From Gymnopilus junonius (Eukaryota; Basidiomycota; Agaricomycetes; Agaricales; Galerinaceae): a DNA stretch of 64,000 bases. Positions 22,548-34,328 of the stretch are shown piece by piece. The stretch is from assembly GCA_015501075.1 (NCBI GenBank), contig JADNYJ010000026.1:248001-312000 (forward strand). The letters run 5' to 3'. The stretch's first letter is position 1; every line of letters begins with the position of its first letter. Below the pieces are notes generated by a model. That model was not told the DNA's origin and did not search any database. It was given only the letters and a program-made list of their open reading frames with translations. Made by a program: the position numbers and the translations under genes.

Positions 22548-24494
22548 CTAGACATCATTATCTATATAGTTTGCCATAGGATCTTCAGTCATGCGACGGG
22601 ACATACGATAAGCCTCTGTAAAAATTATCAGTAAATAAGTCATGAATGATGAAGAAAGGCTGTTACGAACCAAGCTCTTCCTCAGTGACTTCATGACTGC
22701 TGCTTTCCAGACTACTCTTGAGCTTTTTACTTGACCGATCATCCTCAGTGTAGGCACTCCTTGCTTTCCTCTTCTTCTCCTCCAAAACTGCCTGAGCAAG
22801 TCGTTCTTGGTCAAGTTGAATGTCACCCTCGCCTATTCGTTTCTTTGAATAGTTCTGTTCTACCTTTCCTGGCCGAGGCTCTTCTTTGGTGTTGTCTGCC
22901 TTTTCGACAGGAACAGAGGTTGAAGACGCGAGTAGAGCTTGTGCACTCGAAGCCGTCGTGGCTTCGATTCCGGCCAGGCCGGCGCAATAAGAAAGGTGGA
23001 CAGTGGAGTGGCAACAAGCATAACCCCAAGTCCCTGTTGACGTATCGTACCAGGAACCCCAGACAGCGGTGTGATTGTTGATATAAACTGAGTCCAAAAT
23101 GGTTAGTCAACTTATACTGTGTGCAGGAAGGTGGATAAACACTACCGTCTTCAGGGTACTTCGACTTGGCTTTGGCCTTTTCACGACCTTTGATTACTTG
23201 TCCACTACGAGAATATTCGACATAGTTTTCTGTTTGTCCTTGACGGAGCTCTCTGGGAGCCGAATCAAGATATTCTGCTCCTCCATATTTAGCCAAAATA
23301 CTGCTTTTTGTCGTGTCTTTAAGTTGTTCTTTCTTTTGCTTGAACTCGTAGTGCAATAACTCTCCTTGTGTCGGGTTGGCATTCAGGTGGACATCGTTGC
23401 CGCGCGCTGCTGCCTGCCAAGCAAACAACTGGAGGTCTGACACTTCAGGAGCCTCACCAGAATAGCGCAAGAAGTTGTCGCCAGCGAACTTCGCCTGTTT
23501 TATTTGGGTCGGCATACATGTAGGTAAGAGAGAGATAAAAACTCACATCCTCAGGTGGAACGTTCTTCACCGGAGCATCTCGCATGGAACGCGTTTTTGG
23601 ATCATAATAGGCACTCTCTGGGTCGAGATTGATCAAGTATTTTGCGGTATCTTCACGGATACGGAGATTACGAACAGTGATGCGAGTTTTGGTATCCATC
23701 TTCTGTCCCACTGCATCGGCAGCATCTGCGTATTTATCTTCATCTGCATCCTCGTCTTCACTTGATCCGAAATCAGCATCCGTTTTCGTGTCCGATTTGC
23801 CAGCCTTTGCTACCTTACGAACCGCTGCTAAGTCGGTTGTTGTCTGGTTGTCTATCTCCTCCTCCCTCAGTTTTTGTCTCGCTGCTTCGAGAGCGGCATA
23901 TTCTTCATATACTCTTTTGTGTTCTGCAGCATCATATCCATTCCACCGGTCGCGCTTGGCGTCGTACCCTGCGGCAACGTCTTGAATTACGTCGTCTGCC
24001 TGGATGTCTTTGTTCGTATACTTTGCTCCCTTTTTCCGAGGTCGCTCCAAGCAGTCCTGCTTCTTATGAGTCAATGCACCGCAATTCTCGCAGGCTCCTT
24101 TGCGATATTTTTTAGCTGCAGGTCCAGCTTTTGCTCCCCTGTCGTACCAATTGTCAAGTTTGTTGGAAACTGGTCGTTTTCAGGCCGACGTTGATGCTGT
24201 AAAGACGGCGCTCCAGTATCGAGATACCACGGTGCCTGAGAGATATATTCTGTAGGTTATGAATAGTTACTAAAATCACTCAATAATGGAAAGATAGATG
24301 ACGTACGGGGAATGTGGGGATTGATAGGGCGACCCTCCTCATCTAAAGCAGCAGGTGCTGTACCGGCTTTCCGAGCAGCATCGAGGTCTTTTTGCCGTCG
24401 AAACTCTTCCCTGGATAGCTTTCCGATAGCTAAATATGAGTAAGAATGGCGAATATACGCAATGCAACTACTACTCACCAGATGACGAGGCCAT
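22548..24494 (-). CDS. SLU7: Pre-mRNA splicing factor SLU7 with an apparent frame disruption
   Basis: Second-step splicing factor that helps choose the 3' splice site. The start MASSS sits in a tiny first exon, then [35 protein letters not shown], the CCHC zinc knuckle [83 protein letters not shown] and a C-terminal charged region ending [14 protein letters not shown]. All order and wording fit SLU7. Between [11 protein letters not shown] and [14 protein letters not shown] the two conserved stretches lie in different frames (24166-24184) with no credible intron, so one base appears missing (or two extra). An essential gene is unlikely to be broken, so this is probably a sequence error or an unusual junction. 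The gene is divergent from LIG1 with 186 bases between. Confidence 0.9.
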
Positions 24495-24680
24495 TATATA
24501 GTAGACTTGAAGGAGGAACAAGAATTTAGTACTTGAACCGGCAAAGGGGCCTTTATTTGGGGCAATTTGGCTACAACTTCGCATTAGAGTAGGTGCGCTG
24601 ACTCGGTCTTGAAGTAATGCAACTTCAGTCTTCAGAGAAGCACCAAATAGCACCCGAAGCTTGAAATTTTGAATTACTCA

Positions 24681-27600
24681 ATGTCAAAACGTCCACCAAA
24701 CTCGTCTAATGTCTCGCCAGCAAAGAAAAAGCGTACTAAATTGCAGCAAAATCAATCTCAACTAGACCACTTCTTCTCATCTCCGAAAACGAAGTCAACC
24801 ACCAACCGATCGGGGCCTGTTCAGCCAGAATTTGTGCGAGGAAGTTCGACGAAATTTGATGGCTCAGCCCCGCTGACGTCTCTAGGTTTCGACAAACCAG
24901 AGGTCATTGACGTCGATTCTTTTGACGTTGAAGGTCTCGTTCCATCCCCACTGCCTAAATCACTTGCTGCCAGTGATTTGTCGAGACCCGCTCCTGCAAA
25001 GAGCAAAGAGCTAAATAGCAGTCGTGTCTTCGGAAAGGTCTCTACCTCCTCTGTGCCCATAGTGTTCTTACCTCTTGATGTTGACCCAATTGCTTATAAG
25101 CCAAATCTACAACCGTCACGTCAGCTTGAAGCACCCTACGCCCTTCTCACTCATGCTTTAATCGCTCTATCACAGACACGATCCCGTATAGCTATTATCA
25201 ACATCTTGACCAATTTTCTTCGGACTATCACCTTGAAGCACCCATTATCTCTGTTACCGGCTGTGTATCTCCTGTCCAACTGTCTTGGCCCCTCGTTTGT
25301 TCCCATTGAACTTGGACTCGGTTCGTCCATCTTATCGCGCGCTATACAGCAAATATCTGGACTATCTGCGGCTGCTCTCAAGCAATTATACAACACAACG
25401 GGCGACCCAGGCGACGTTGCCTACGCTGCTAAATCTAACATACGAACTCTTATTCCTCACCCGCCTCTCACAGTACCTTATGTTTATGAGTCTATGCTTA
25501 AAATTGCTCGATGCAAAGGTCAAGGAGCTGCAAAGGAAAAACAGAAGATCGTTGAGAAGCTTTTGTTAGCAGCGTCGGGTGAAGAAGTTCGGTACATCAC
25601 CAGAATGCTCTGTCAAAACCTTCGGGTTGGTGCCGTACGGACTTCACTACTCAGCGCATTAGCAAGAACTTTTGTCTTAACGGACCCTCAGTTCAAGGGT
25701 GCTTTAGCTGGAACTGATTTGCTAGCACCTGGTTCCCCATATGTGTCGGAGGACGCTGTTGAGGAGCCGGAAGAGCAACGTTCTCCGTCCAAAGGAAAGA
25801 AGAAGCCCACTGCTGCACAGGAGAAGTTGGCCTCCTCATTCAAGGAGGCAGAAAGTCTAGTAAAACAAGTCTACGTCAAGCACCCAAGTTATGACCAGAT
25901 CATCCCAGCTTTGCTTGAAAATGGTCTTGATTCCCTTGCTGATCGCGTCCCTTTGACTATTGGTATGTACTATCTTTTTTTCGTATTCTCAGATGCAATT
26001 TACCTCCGTTGAGCAGGAATCCCGCTGCATCCAATGCTTGGGTCTCCCATGCGTTCTTTAGAAGAAATTTATAGTCGACTTGGTGACCTTCCTTTCTCAG
26101 CGGAGTTCAAGTATGATGGACAAAGAGCTCAGATACATGCCTTGCGTCTGGCTGACAATAAAAGTGATATAAAGATATTTTCACGTCATCTAGAAGACAT
26201 GACGTCGAAGGTTGGTAGCAAATACCACGTTTTGACCTTCATAATTCAAGATCCTGTTTTTAGTATCCCGATATCATAGGCTTAGTGGATTGCATGTTCA
26301 AGGAGTCAGCTTCTCTAAGCTCCTTTATTATGGATGCTGAGGTCGTTGCTGTTGACACCTTTTCTGGTGCCATAAAGTCATTCCAGGAACTCTCTGGTCG
26401 AGCACGAAAGGATGTCAACCTGAAGGATATTCGAATCGCTGTATGCGTCTTTGCCTTTGACCTTATGTATTTGAACGGAGAGGTGAGAGACATCTATGAC
26501 GCCATACCTACTTTATTGGCTTTATTGAGCATAGTTGGCAGCCATTACTTAGTCGCAGTTTCCGTGATCGTCGCGACTTACTTCGACAATGTTTTCCGAT
26601 TCGGAGAAGTCAGGAACAGTCTGCGTCAGTAGCAGTAGCGCAATTCGACTTGGTCAAGAGCTGCGAAAGTAACGAAGGCAAAGCCTGTATCGAAGACTTC
26701 ATGTTAAGTGCAGTGGAAAACAGATGCGAAGGCCTCATGATCAAGGTAGGCTATTTTCGCAATTAGCATTGTAAAATTGCCAAATTACTATGTTCTAATC
26801 TATCACTAAGCTTCTTGATAAACTGGACGGTGTAGAATTGAACGGGGAGAAACAAGGTCGTCTCAAGTCACTACCTTGCACCTATGAACCAGATGTACGG
26901 ACATCGGGCTGGCTGAAGCTTAAGAAAGATTACATGGAAGGAATGGGTGATTCAATGGACCTTATCCCTGTCGGTGCGTGGTACGGAAATGGTCGGAAAG
27001 CGCCGTGGTGGAGCCCTGTCCTTTTGGCACTCTGGAATCCTGAAACAGGCCGTCCAGTAGCTGTGTGCAAATGCATGTCAGGTTAGTATAAATCCTCTAA
27101 ATACGACCTATCGATCAATAACCTTTCTTTAGGCTTTACGGATGCCTTTTACACAGTTAGTCTGTTATATTTGATTTTATGACAGCTCTCCTGATTTTTT
27201 TATTCTATATCATCAGTCGATGAAGGAACACTATTCCGGTCAAACTGAAAATTGCTCTGCTCAGCCAATGTGGGAGTGTGATTTCGGAGGTAAGTCAACC
27301 AGAGTCGTACATGCTCGTATCTCACAAACTGTAGGTTTTAGACCAGACGTTTATTTCAGACCACACGAAGTTTGGGAAATTAGAGGAGCAGAGTCAGCGT
27401 GGCTTTATTTCAGTCTTCCCTCCCATTTACTCATTGTTTTGACTCTTGAATAGTGTTACCGAAAGTCCAGTATCCATAGCAGCCAAGGGGATCGTGGAAT
27501 CGTCTCGAGGCCTCAGTCTTCGGTTCCCTAGATTTATTAGAATCAAAGATGACAAGAATGTTGAACTCGCGAGCACTCCGTCATTTTTAACAGGCATATG

Positions 27601-27715
27601 GAGGGAACAACAAGGGAAAGCTGGTCACTCCGGAAATGACGACGGAGATCTAATAGACCTACATTTTGGCCATTCCGACCTTGATTATCTGTCTGAGGAA
27701 GAAGAAAATATTTGA
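24681..27715 (+). CDS. CDC9: ATP-dependent DNA ligase I
   Basis: Seals Okazaki fragments and repair nicks in the nucleus. Near the N-terminus (about residue 30) is a PCNA-interacting motif QSQLDHFF, matching QxxLxxFF, in a basic region. Then come the helical DNA-binding domain (PYVYESMLKIARCKGQGAAK, RMLCQNLRVGAVRTSL), the adenylation domain with motif I EFKYDGQRAQIH (lysine nucleophile), DAEVVAVD, FAFDLMYLNGE, ENRCEGLMIK and GWLKLKKDYMEGMGD, and the OB-fold with EVWEIRGAD and LSLRFPRFIRIKDDK. The C-terminus ends DYLSEEEENI. The intron inside the EIRGAD motif (about 27389-27452) fits only with donor gtcagc. Start: ATG 24681; stop 27713-27715. Divergent from SLU7. Confidence 0.96.
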
Positions 27716-27792
27716 GAAATAAAAGGGGTCATTGTTTGGTAGTAGTACATGGGTTAATTGTATACAGTAGACAGTACCTGGCTTGAATTGAC

Positions 27793-27797
27793 AAAAA
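27793..27797 (-). terminator. Likely RNA polymerase III terminator of the tRNA gene
   Basis: On the minus strand a run of five T lies 26 bases past the 3' end of the tRNA; it is the first T run of at least four bases there apart from none nearer. T runs of this length stop polymerase III. Confidence 0.45.
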
Positions 27798-27822
27798 CTT
27801 AACATTCAGATTTTATACTGAA

Positions 27823-27907
27823 CTGTCCCAGAGAGACTCGAACTCTCGATCTTCCGATGCCAGTGCTAATAACAGTCGGACGCCGTGACCAACTAAGCCA
27901 TGGGACA
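27823..27907 (-). tRNA. tRNA-Asn (anticodon GTT) with an 11-nt intron
   Basis: The minus strand folds as a cloverleaf. Acceptor arms TGTCCCA and TGGGACA pair fully, followed by discriminator G. The D arm is GCTTAGTTGGTCACGGC. The anticodon stem TCCGA pairs with TCGGA. The T arm GAGAG-TTCGAGT-CTCTC is perfect. Between the anticodon stems lies CTGTTA plus about eleven extra bases (ttagcactggc) plus A; removing them leaves the loop CTGTTAA, which is the usual Asn loop with anticodon GTT. The intron sits one base 3' of the anticodon, the standard nuclear position. The gene lies between LIG1 and RNH202, transcribed opposite to both. Confidence 0.9.
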
Positions 27908-27952
27908 CATGGATTCTTAGAATCGTTTGAGCTCACCAAATAGGTGTCAACA

Positions 27953-27958
27953 ACGCGT
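27953..27958. promoter_or_regulatory. ACGCGT (MCB-type) box upstream of RNH202
   Basis: ACGCGT, within acgcgtcgcgt, lies about 70 bases 5' of the RNH202 ATG. This is the binding site of the G1/S factor MBF in yeasts and many fungi, and fits a replication gene. It also lies just upstream of the tRNA 5' end. Confidence 0.5.
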
Positions 27959-28024
27959 CGCGTCAGTCTTCCCACAAGTTACAACTACATACAACGTTGC
28001 TCGCTTCAGGATTCTTCCTTAAAG

Positions 28025-29376
28025 ATGAATCTGCACTTTTCCATTTTGCCCTTAGGTTGGTATATATTCTTCTTCTGCGACGAACTATGACTAAATTTCA
28101 GTGTAGATGTCGTCCAATATCTCACCCAGGCGTTGGATTCTGACGGCAATCTTGAAAAACCTCTGCGAATCCTCCGTCTCCCACATCCCCGCACTGGTGA
28201 ATGGAATTTGGTCTATGGATTACCAAATTTGTGCTCATACGTGAAATAAGGATTACCTTCCTTGTTCTTACCTTTGGAGTGGCTACCTCCGTCAAATCCA
28301 CAAAAATCCTCAGCGTTATTGGAAATCCAGGCAGTCTGCCCTCCGGATGAACGTTCGTGGATATTAGGCGAGGAAGTTGTAGCTGGTACGCATTCGAATC
28401 TGTTTTATGCAATTTCCGGCTGGTTATTCGATTTCAGATGGAAAGCTCTTAACAATGACCCCAATCGATCCGGTTTTTCTCCTGCTTCCTATTCTACAGG
28501 CCACTCAGCCAGTGTGTATGTCCAATGGAGCTCGCTTCCGCTTCTTATACTTCTTCTAGACAGACGGATCTACTGCGCAATTTAGGACTGCAGACGACCT
28601 TCTGGACGAATGTGCAAGAAAGCTTGCATCTTCAAACGATTCTTCAGATTCATTAGTTGTAGAAGTTCAAAGCGCCCTCGATTTCTGTTCATTGCGATGC
28701 ACTAGGGAGTCTTTGACGCATCTCTGTGATGTGAAAGGTCCGTCGACACCTGCTAAAAGGCCGTACAAGGGACTCATTTACTCTAGAAATTTCGCCTGAG
28801 ATTACTGTTTATCGATTCTCTCATTTGAAATTTCGCGACTATATGCGCGCTAAAGTCGCGCGTCTTGAAAAATCCAATGCCTTTGATGCTTCGCGCACGA
28901 CGATTAGAAGCCTGGCCAAAGATGGCCTGATGGAGGACGGTCGTGAGGACCTATTGCAACGTGCGATTTTGATATTATTTCAAGTAACTTTCTAACGGAG
29001 ATTTTAGTTGGTCGCATACGAGCTTGCTGCGACCTCGTCTCTCAATATCTGTCATCTAATATGCGGGATGAGCTGATAAACTTGTATGAGTAAGTCGTTC
29101 GATGTAACAGTTGGCATACGCTGCTGATAGCCTAATCCTAGCTTCACAAAGCTCCAAGCATATCTTAATGCAAATGCAGAAGAAGCGGTTGCAAAAGCCA
29201 CGGCTGATTCATCCAAGCCGCCAAAGAAGGTAGCAAAGGAGGCACCAAACAAGTCAGGATCAGTTGATAATAAGAAGAGGAAGCCGGCGAAGCCCTCGCA
29301 AGGAGTTGAAAAACTGAAAAAAGCTAGTACGGCTGGTATGGCCAAGCTTTCCAGTTTCTTCAATAAATCGTCATAG
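28025..29376 (+). CDS. RNH202: RNase H2 subunit B
   Basis: Non-catalytic subunit of the nuclear RNase H2 complex, which removes ribonucleotides from DNA. After a short first exon (MNLHFSILPLG, ATG 28025, gtatat donor) the sequence has VVQYLTQALDSDGNLEKPL, RLPHPRTG and SLFLPLEWL, the fingerprint of the triple-barrel domain, then ILGEEVVADGSL. A middle helical region includes SPEITVYRFSHLKFRDYMR and LSSNMRDELINLYDFTKLQ. The Lys-rich tail ends GMAKLSSFFNKSS; MxxLxxFF is a PCNA-binding motif placed as in human RNASEH2B. Stop TAG at 29374-29376. It lies 310 bases downstream of LIG1 on the same strand. Start choice is the least certain point. Confidence 0.87.
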
Positions 29377-29554
29377 TGTATGTAGTGAGTTGTAATTTTC
29401 GTCTGTTCTGACTAAGCCTTGCTTCTTTGTTTACTACGTCCATGATTCCTCCGCGACAAGCTAAAATGCTGTCTTTTCTGGCCTCTCTATAACGTTTTCC
29501 TTTGTATCGCTCTCTCTGTCGTGTATTTTCCTCGTCAATAGCGTTGTTTTCGTC

Positions 29555-31777
29555 ATGTTGTCTCAGCCTCCTCTCAAGCTCTACGCCTCTCGCGGCATTC
29601 AAACGGACCTCACTTTCGCGCCGCAATTCGCCTGCTCTTGCACTGCTCGGTCTAATCAGTTATATTCTGTCTCGAATGGCGAGCCTGCAGCAGCCGGTCT
29701 AGACTCACCCTCTGAATTCTTCTGTGGTCAATTGGATCCCTCCACTCTTGCTTGTGAAAGCGCATATACTCAGTACACCCATACTCCGGATATCCCAGAG
29801 CTAGATCCATATCGCCAGAAGGCGAAACCAAGTTTGATTGGTTACAATCGACCAATAGACCATATTACGCACTCAAACCGTGTGGTATCCCTTCCTACCA
29901 ATGCCCCTCATGATCAAACCGAAGTCATGATGGAAAGACAGATGAGAATCGTTTCAATGCCAGAATTTACGAGAGATGGTACCTTACAGCCCAATCTTGC
30001 CCCAAAAATATTTGACATTTCTACATGCAGGTTATGATTCTGCGTGGAATGAAGAAATGAACCATATACGCAGATACCCATCGGATTTACCTCGAACACC
30101 TTCTCCACCTTCTTCTCCAGAATCAGTCATGATTGTTGGAAATGACTTGAGTCAGGTTTCTAACTCATTCCTTCGACGTTCGTCTACCGATGATGATGGT
30201 GAGTCTGGTCTTGCTGGTACCTCCAATCATTTTCAAATTTATAGCTCAGGCTGGATTACATGGGCAAGTTCACCTCCGCGACCGATTCCTGCCCTGCACG
30301 GCCCTCTTTCCCTTCCATATGCTAGATGTCCTTCGTAAGAAAAGATCAATACGTTATGTACTTCGCTTATAAATGTTTTAGAGGTGCTGAAGGGACGCTT
30401 GTTGAAGGCGACGACCTCCCTCACAAAATCTGGGGCCTTGGGATCGACAGCACACACTCGCGCAGTTCCGTTACGAACCGAGCCGTTGCGCCATCAAATC
30501 AATCTCTTCAGTCCTCAGGCCCTGCTAGCAACTGTACGCATTCATCTGCAACCAATACCCATCTCGAACACGCACAGAGTGCAAAAGCTACGACAATCCG
30601 CGGAGATGCTATTATAGATTTGTCCAAGCCGTCTACTTTCCATGCTTGCGTTGATGACTCAGGCTATCTAGCAACGACTTATGCTGGGGTGTACGTCTCG
30701 GATACAGTTTGCAGGAACAACTTACCTTCGCCACCAATTCCTGCTGTCATTGACGTAGATCTCCCTGTTGTTTGGCAGCGGGACAGCTCCAAGACGAAAT
30801 CGACCTTTGAGCACTATGTCTCCCAACCTTCTGAAAAGGGATTTACTAATAACCTTGAAGGCTATGGCATCAGTCGTCATCATCAGCTCAATAAATCTGC
30901 GCCATTGTTTATTCCTGGATCTCTCCCATTGGATGGACATCGAAAAAGCGCATATAGCCGACCACCTGAAGAGCACAACCAATTCGATTCTCGTAATACC
31001 GCCTTTTCTCAGACGATCCGCCTTCAAGGAGACCACTCTGCTTCTCCTAGTACTTGTTCTCCTGCTTGGTCACCCGTGTTTCCTGGTAATTCTGTTGAGG
31101 TCGAAATTTTGAGACACGTACATTCAAAGGACGACGCCTTGACTGGTCCTCGATCTTATGGTCCTAAGGTTTTTTCTCCTCTGGGACATTCGAGCCCGCT
31201 ATTGGCAATGATACAGCAAGTGGGAAATCAAGATCCCGACGGTATTCCCGTGAACTACCCTAATGATTTGGTAGTACCTGTGGATTCATACTTCTCGAAT
31301 AGCCTGAATGAAAGGTGCGACAAAAGATCAGTCGACTACAGGGAGACCTACACGTCCCCTAGGCTCTCAGACCAAAGTTACAAGTTCTCATATCAACCTC
31401 GTTCAGTCCCTCTTGCTCGGCTAATTCAGCGCAGGCTTTCTGTCGTCACTGAAGATGTCGGTGCCGGTCCAGCATCCTTGCTGCAAAGAGGTGAATGCTA
31501 CTCCAAGTCCAAGCAGTCGGACTACGAGGTCATGGCTCGCACCAAAGAAGTTGTCAGCAACGCCAAAGCCGACTTGGATATCGAAACGGCGCAAAACACC
31601 ATCAGCGTCGAAGTGATACCAGATGATAGGGAGTCAAACGCGGTCGTTAAATTACCCAGGAGAAGCGTTTATTCTGCAGCTGGACTGTCTAATAACCAAA
31701 CACACCGCGACGCAACAAGTGCAGCCACTATGGGAGCAAGATCAATGAAAACCAGAAACGTCTCCGAAGTAGCTTGA
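29555..31777 (+). CDS. Large Ser/Pro-rich protein of unknown function
   Basis: I do not recognise this protein. From ATG 29555 it reads MLSQPPLKLYASRGIQTDLT and, through a few short introns (near 30030, 30200-30240 and 30330-30380), continues for about 650-700 residues with little predicted structure. It is rich in Ser, Pro, Thr, His and Asn, with phospho-site-like segments (RTPSPPSSPESVMIVG) and a tail that includes KEVVSNAKADLDIETAQNT and ends MKTRNVSEVA. No membrane segment, signal peptide or zinc motif was seen. The long uninterrupted 483-codon last exon supports real coding. It could be a regulatory or scaffolding protein; that is only inferred from composition. Confidence 0.65.
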
Positions 31778-31996
31778 ACAGGATATCACAGAAATTGCAA
31801 TCCTTCGTTTATCATATCCACTTATAAATAATCCCCTATTCCAATCCGCAGCGTTATGTATTCCTTGTCCGGTGGTAATTTGTATGGTTTACCCGTCTCC
31901 GCAATAAGTGATACACTCAGTCGCAAACATAAGACATTAGAAAGAACTTTTCGCGTTCGATTTCTTTTGGATGTAATTGTCGAAGAGCTACAGAAT

Positions 31997-33994
31997 CTAA
32001 GCCTTGACGAACAGGTCTGTGAACTTGTCTACTGGAAGTTTGGACAAAGAAGCGGCATCAGATACAGTATCAAGGATCCTAGACATAAAGACTGTAAGCA
32101 AAACGGACAGAAGAGATTGAAGAAGCAACGCACTTCTTCTGGTGAGCCTCATCATAGTGATATGAAATATGCCTGCGTGCGGGGTCAGAAGCCATTAAGA
32201 AAAAACTAGTTAGGATGTACCTCTTGAATTTGTTGATCAGCAAAGGAGTGCCCTCGGTCCTGCGTCTTTTGTGTCCAACAGGGTACTCAATCTCGACTTC
32301 ATCGAGGACAGTTCCGTCATTGAGTTCAACCAAGAGGGCGTTACCGATGGAGCGCTTCTCAGGATCGTGGTAGTCGACACTGAAGCGTTTCTCCTCAACA
32401 CAGTAGATTTTAGCACGAAGAGCATCGATTCTTGGATCAGAAGCAGAAGCGTCAGTGCTAAAAAAATGTAGTTAATTGTGGAGTCCTGGCATCGCTCGGG
32501 GCCAATTGTATTCACTTACTAGCTTTCAGAGGTCAGTTCACCGAAAATCAAAGGATAGGCAACCATGTAGTTGATGGCATGGCTATCAAAAATATTCAGC
32601 ACACAAATACAACAACCGGGGGGAGGGGCGAAAGAGGTCCACTCACTCTCTGTCAGCGAAGTTGTCCAGGGGACCTTGCTTGTCGATGATCCTGATGGCA
32701 GCTTCTTGGGTGCGGATCCTGACACTCTTGATGTCGTCTGAAGTCTTGCCCAATTCCTTGAGCTTGTTGTGAACGACGTGAGCGGCCTCCACGGCCGTTT
32801 GAGCGTGGAATTCAGCAGGGAATGAAATCTTGAACAGAACGTTCTCCATGATGTAGGAGCCATAGGGCCTTTGGAATTGGAAGGGTTGACCCTGAAAATA
32901 ATCAGCGACTCAAGCCCGATGCTAGAAGCAAGCATTGAATATTACCTTGAACAGAACATCGTAAAATCCCCAAGTCTTGGCAGTGAGAACGGAAGGAAGG
33001 CCCTTTTCTCCCTTCTTCACCAATAATGCCAAGTTAACGGCGCGAGAGCAAGCATCTCCAGCAGCCCAGGCCTTTCGGGGTCCAGTGTTGGGAGCGTGTC
33101 GGTATGTACGCAAAGATTGGCCATCGACCCAGGCTTGCGAGACTGCATCGATAGTTTGATCGCGGTTCAGGCCGAGGAGCTTTGATACAACCGCAGTGGA
33201 CGCGACTTTGACAAGAACGACGTGGTCAAGACCGACTCTGTTGAACGAGTTGAGGAGAGCGAGTCCTCCTTGAATTTCATGGGCTTTGATCATGGCCTCT
33301 AGGATTTCGTGAACAGTGAGAGGTTGACCTTGACGGGCAAGGTGGTCCGCGACGGCGAGGATAGCTCCAAGGTTGTCGGAAGGATGACCCCCTAAACGAC
33401 AGGGGTCAAGTTACAGTAGGGTAGAGAGGGTGAATAAACATACATTCTGCAGCCAGGAAGCAATCGTTGAAATCGAGCCATCGAATGATAGCTCCAATGT
33501 TGAAAGCACCACGAATGGGATCGAGCTGGTAGTTGGTACCGGGTACGCGAGTTCCTGATTGAGGGCAAATTCAGCAACAACACAAGGTCGGAAAAAGAAG
33601 GAGCACCATTGGGGACAATGGTTCCTTCAACGACAGGACCAAGGAGTTTGGTGCACTCGGGGAACCTCAGAGCCTCGAGACCACAGCCAATGGTATCGAT
33701 GAGGCAAAGCCTTGCGGTCTCGAAAGCAAGGTCGGACTCGATCTTGTAGTTGTGGACATAGTCTGCGATGTCGACGAGGACCTGGTCAGGCTCGGGACGG
33801 ACGGCAGATTCACCATGGTGGGCAGACATGGGGCGAGTTGAGGAGAAGGAAAAAGAAGGGGAAGAGGAAATCGATAGCCGGTTTGCCGGAGCGGTCGACC
33901 TAAGAGACTGGGATCGGGCAAGCACAGAGAGATTACGGCCCAGCAGACGACGGCGGACAACAGGGAGACCAACACGGCCGACAGTGGACAACAT
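31997..33994 (-). CDS. prpD: 2-methylcitrate dehydratase, mitochondrial (MmgE/PrpD family)
   Basis: Dehydrates 2-methylcitrate to cis-2-methylaconitate in the propionyl-CoA-detoxifying methylcitrate cycle. The start [20 protein letters not shown] is a basic, Ser-rich mitochondrial presequence. The mature part has [128 protein letters not shown] and [19 protein letters not shown], all typical of PrpD. The C-terminus needs a last intron (about 32078-32121, acceptor gtctag) to give [14 protein letters not shown] and [11 protein letters not shown], ending at the TAG 31997-31999. Cis-aconitate decarboxylases share the family, but they are usually shorter and lack this presequence. Divergent from the Zn2Cys6 gene. 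Confidence 0.9.
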
Positions 33995-34084
33995 AAATGC
34001 AGCACCAAGAAAACACACCCAAAGCAACGCAGGAGCAACTGTTCAGTGCTCAAACAACACTACCCCGCCTTATAACCTCTTTTC

Positions 34085-34090
34085 CACGTG
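34085..34090. promoter_or_regulatory. CACGTG E-box in the prpD/Zn2Cys6 divergent promoter
   Basis: CACGTG lies 91 bases upstream of the prpD start and 239 bases upstream of the Zn2Cys6 gene start, within the 334-base region they share. It may be bound by a bHLH factor; this is inferred. Confidence 0.3.
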
Positions 34091-34328
34091 ATTCTGGGGT
34101 CTGAGTCGCCTAAGCGCTGAGCCGTCGCGCTTCTTCCTTTTACCTCGGCAGCCTTCCCCACTTCCGACCCCATCCGTTCCCCACAGATAAGATTATTACA
34201 CAATATCTGATAAGATCCCTCTTCGCCAAGCCGGCACAGCCACGCCGACCGATGACGATCCGTCACCTTGCCGTCGTTCGCCGTCCATGAGTCAATTCCA
34301 AGTTTCTTGACACTGTATCCTACTCACC

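Noticed and set aside
29360..29626. Minus-strand Arg/Glu-rich frame between RNH202 and the Ser-rich gene
   Set aside because: No supported start codon and no splice links; it overlaps the 3' end of RNH202 and the 5' end of the next gene on the other strand.
31856..32209. Plus-strand 117-codon frame starting with ATG
   Set aside because: It is antisense to the last exons of prpD, which are supported by the family's conserved C-terminus ([11 protein letters not shown]).
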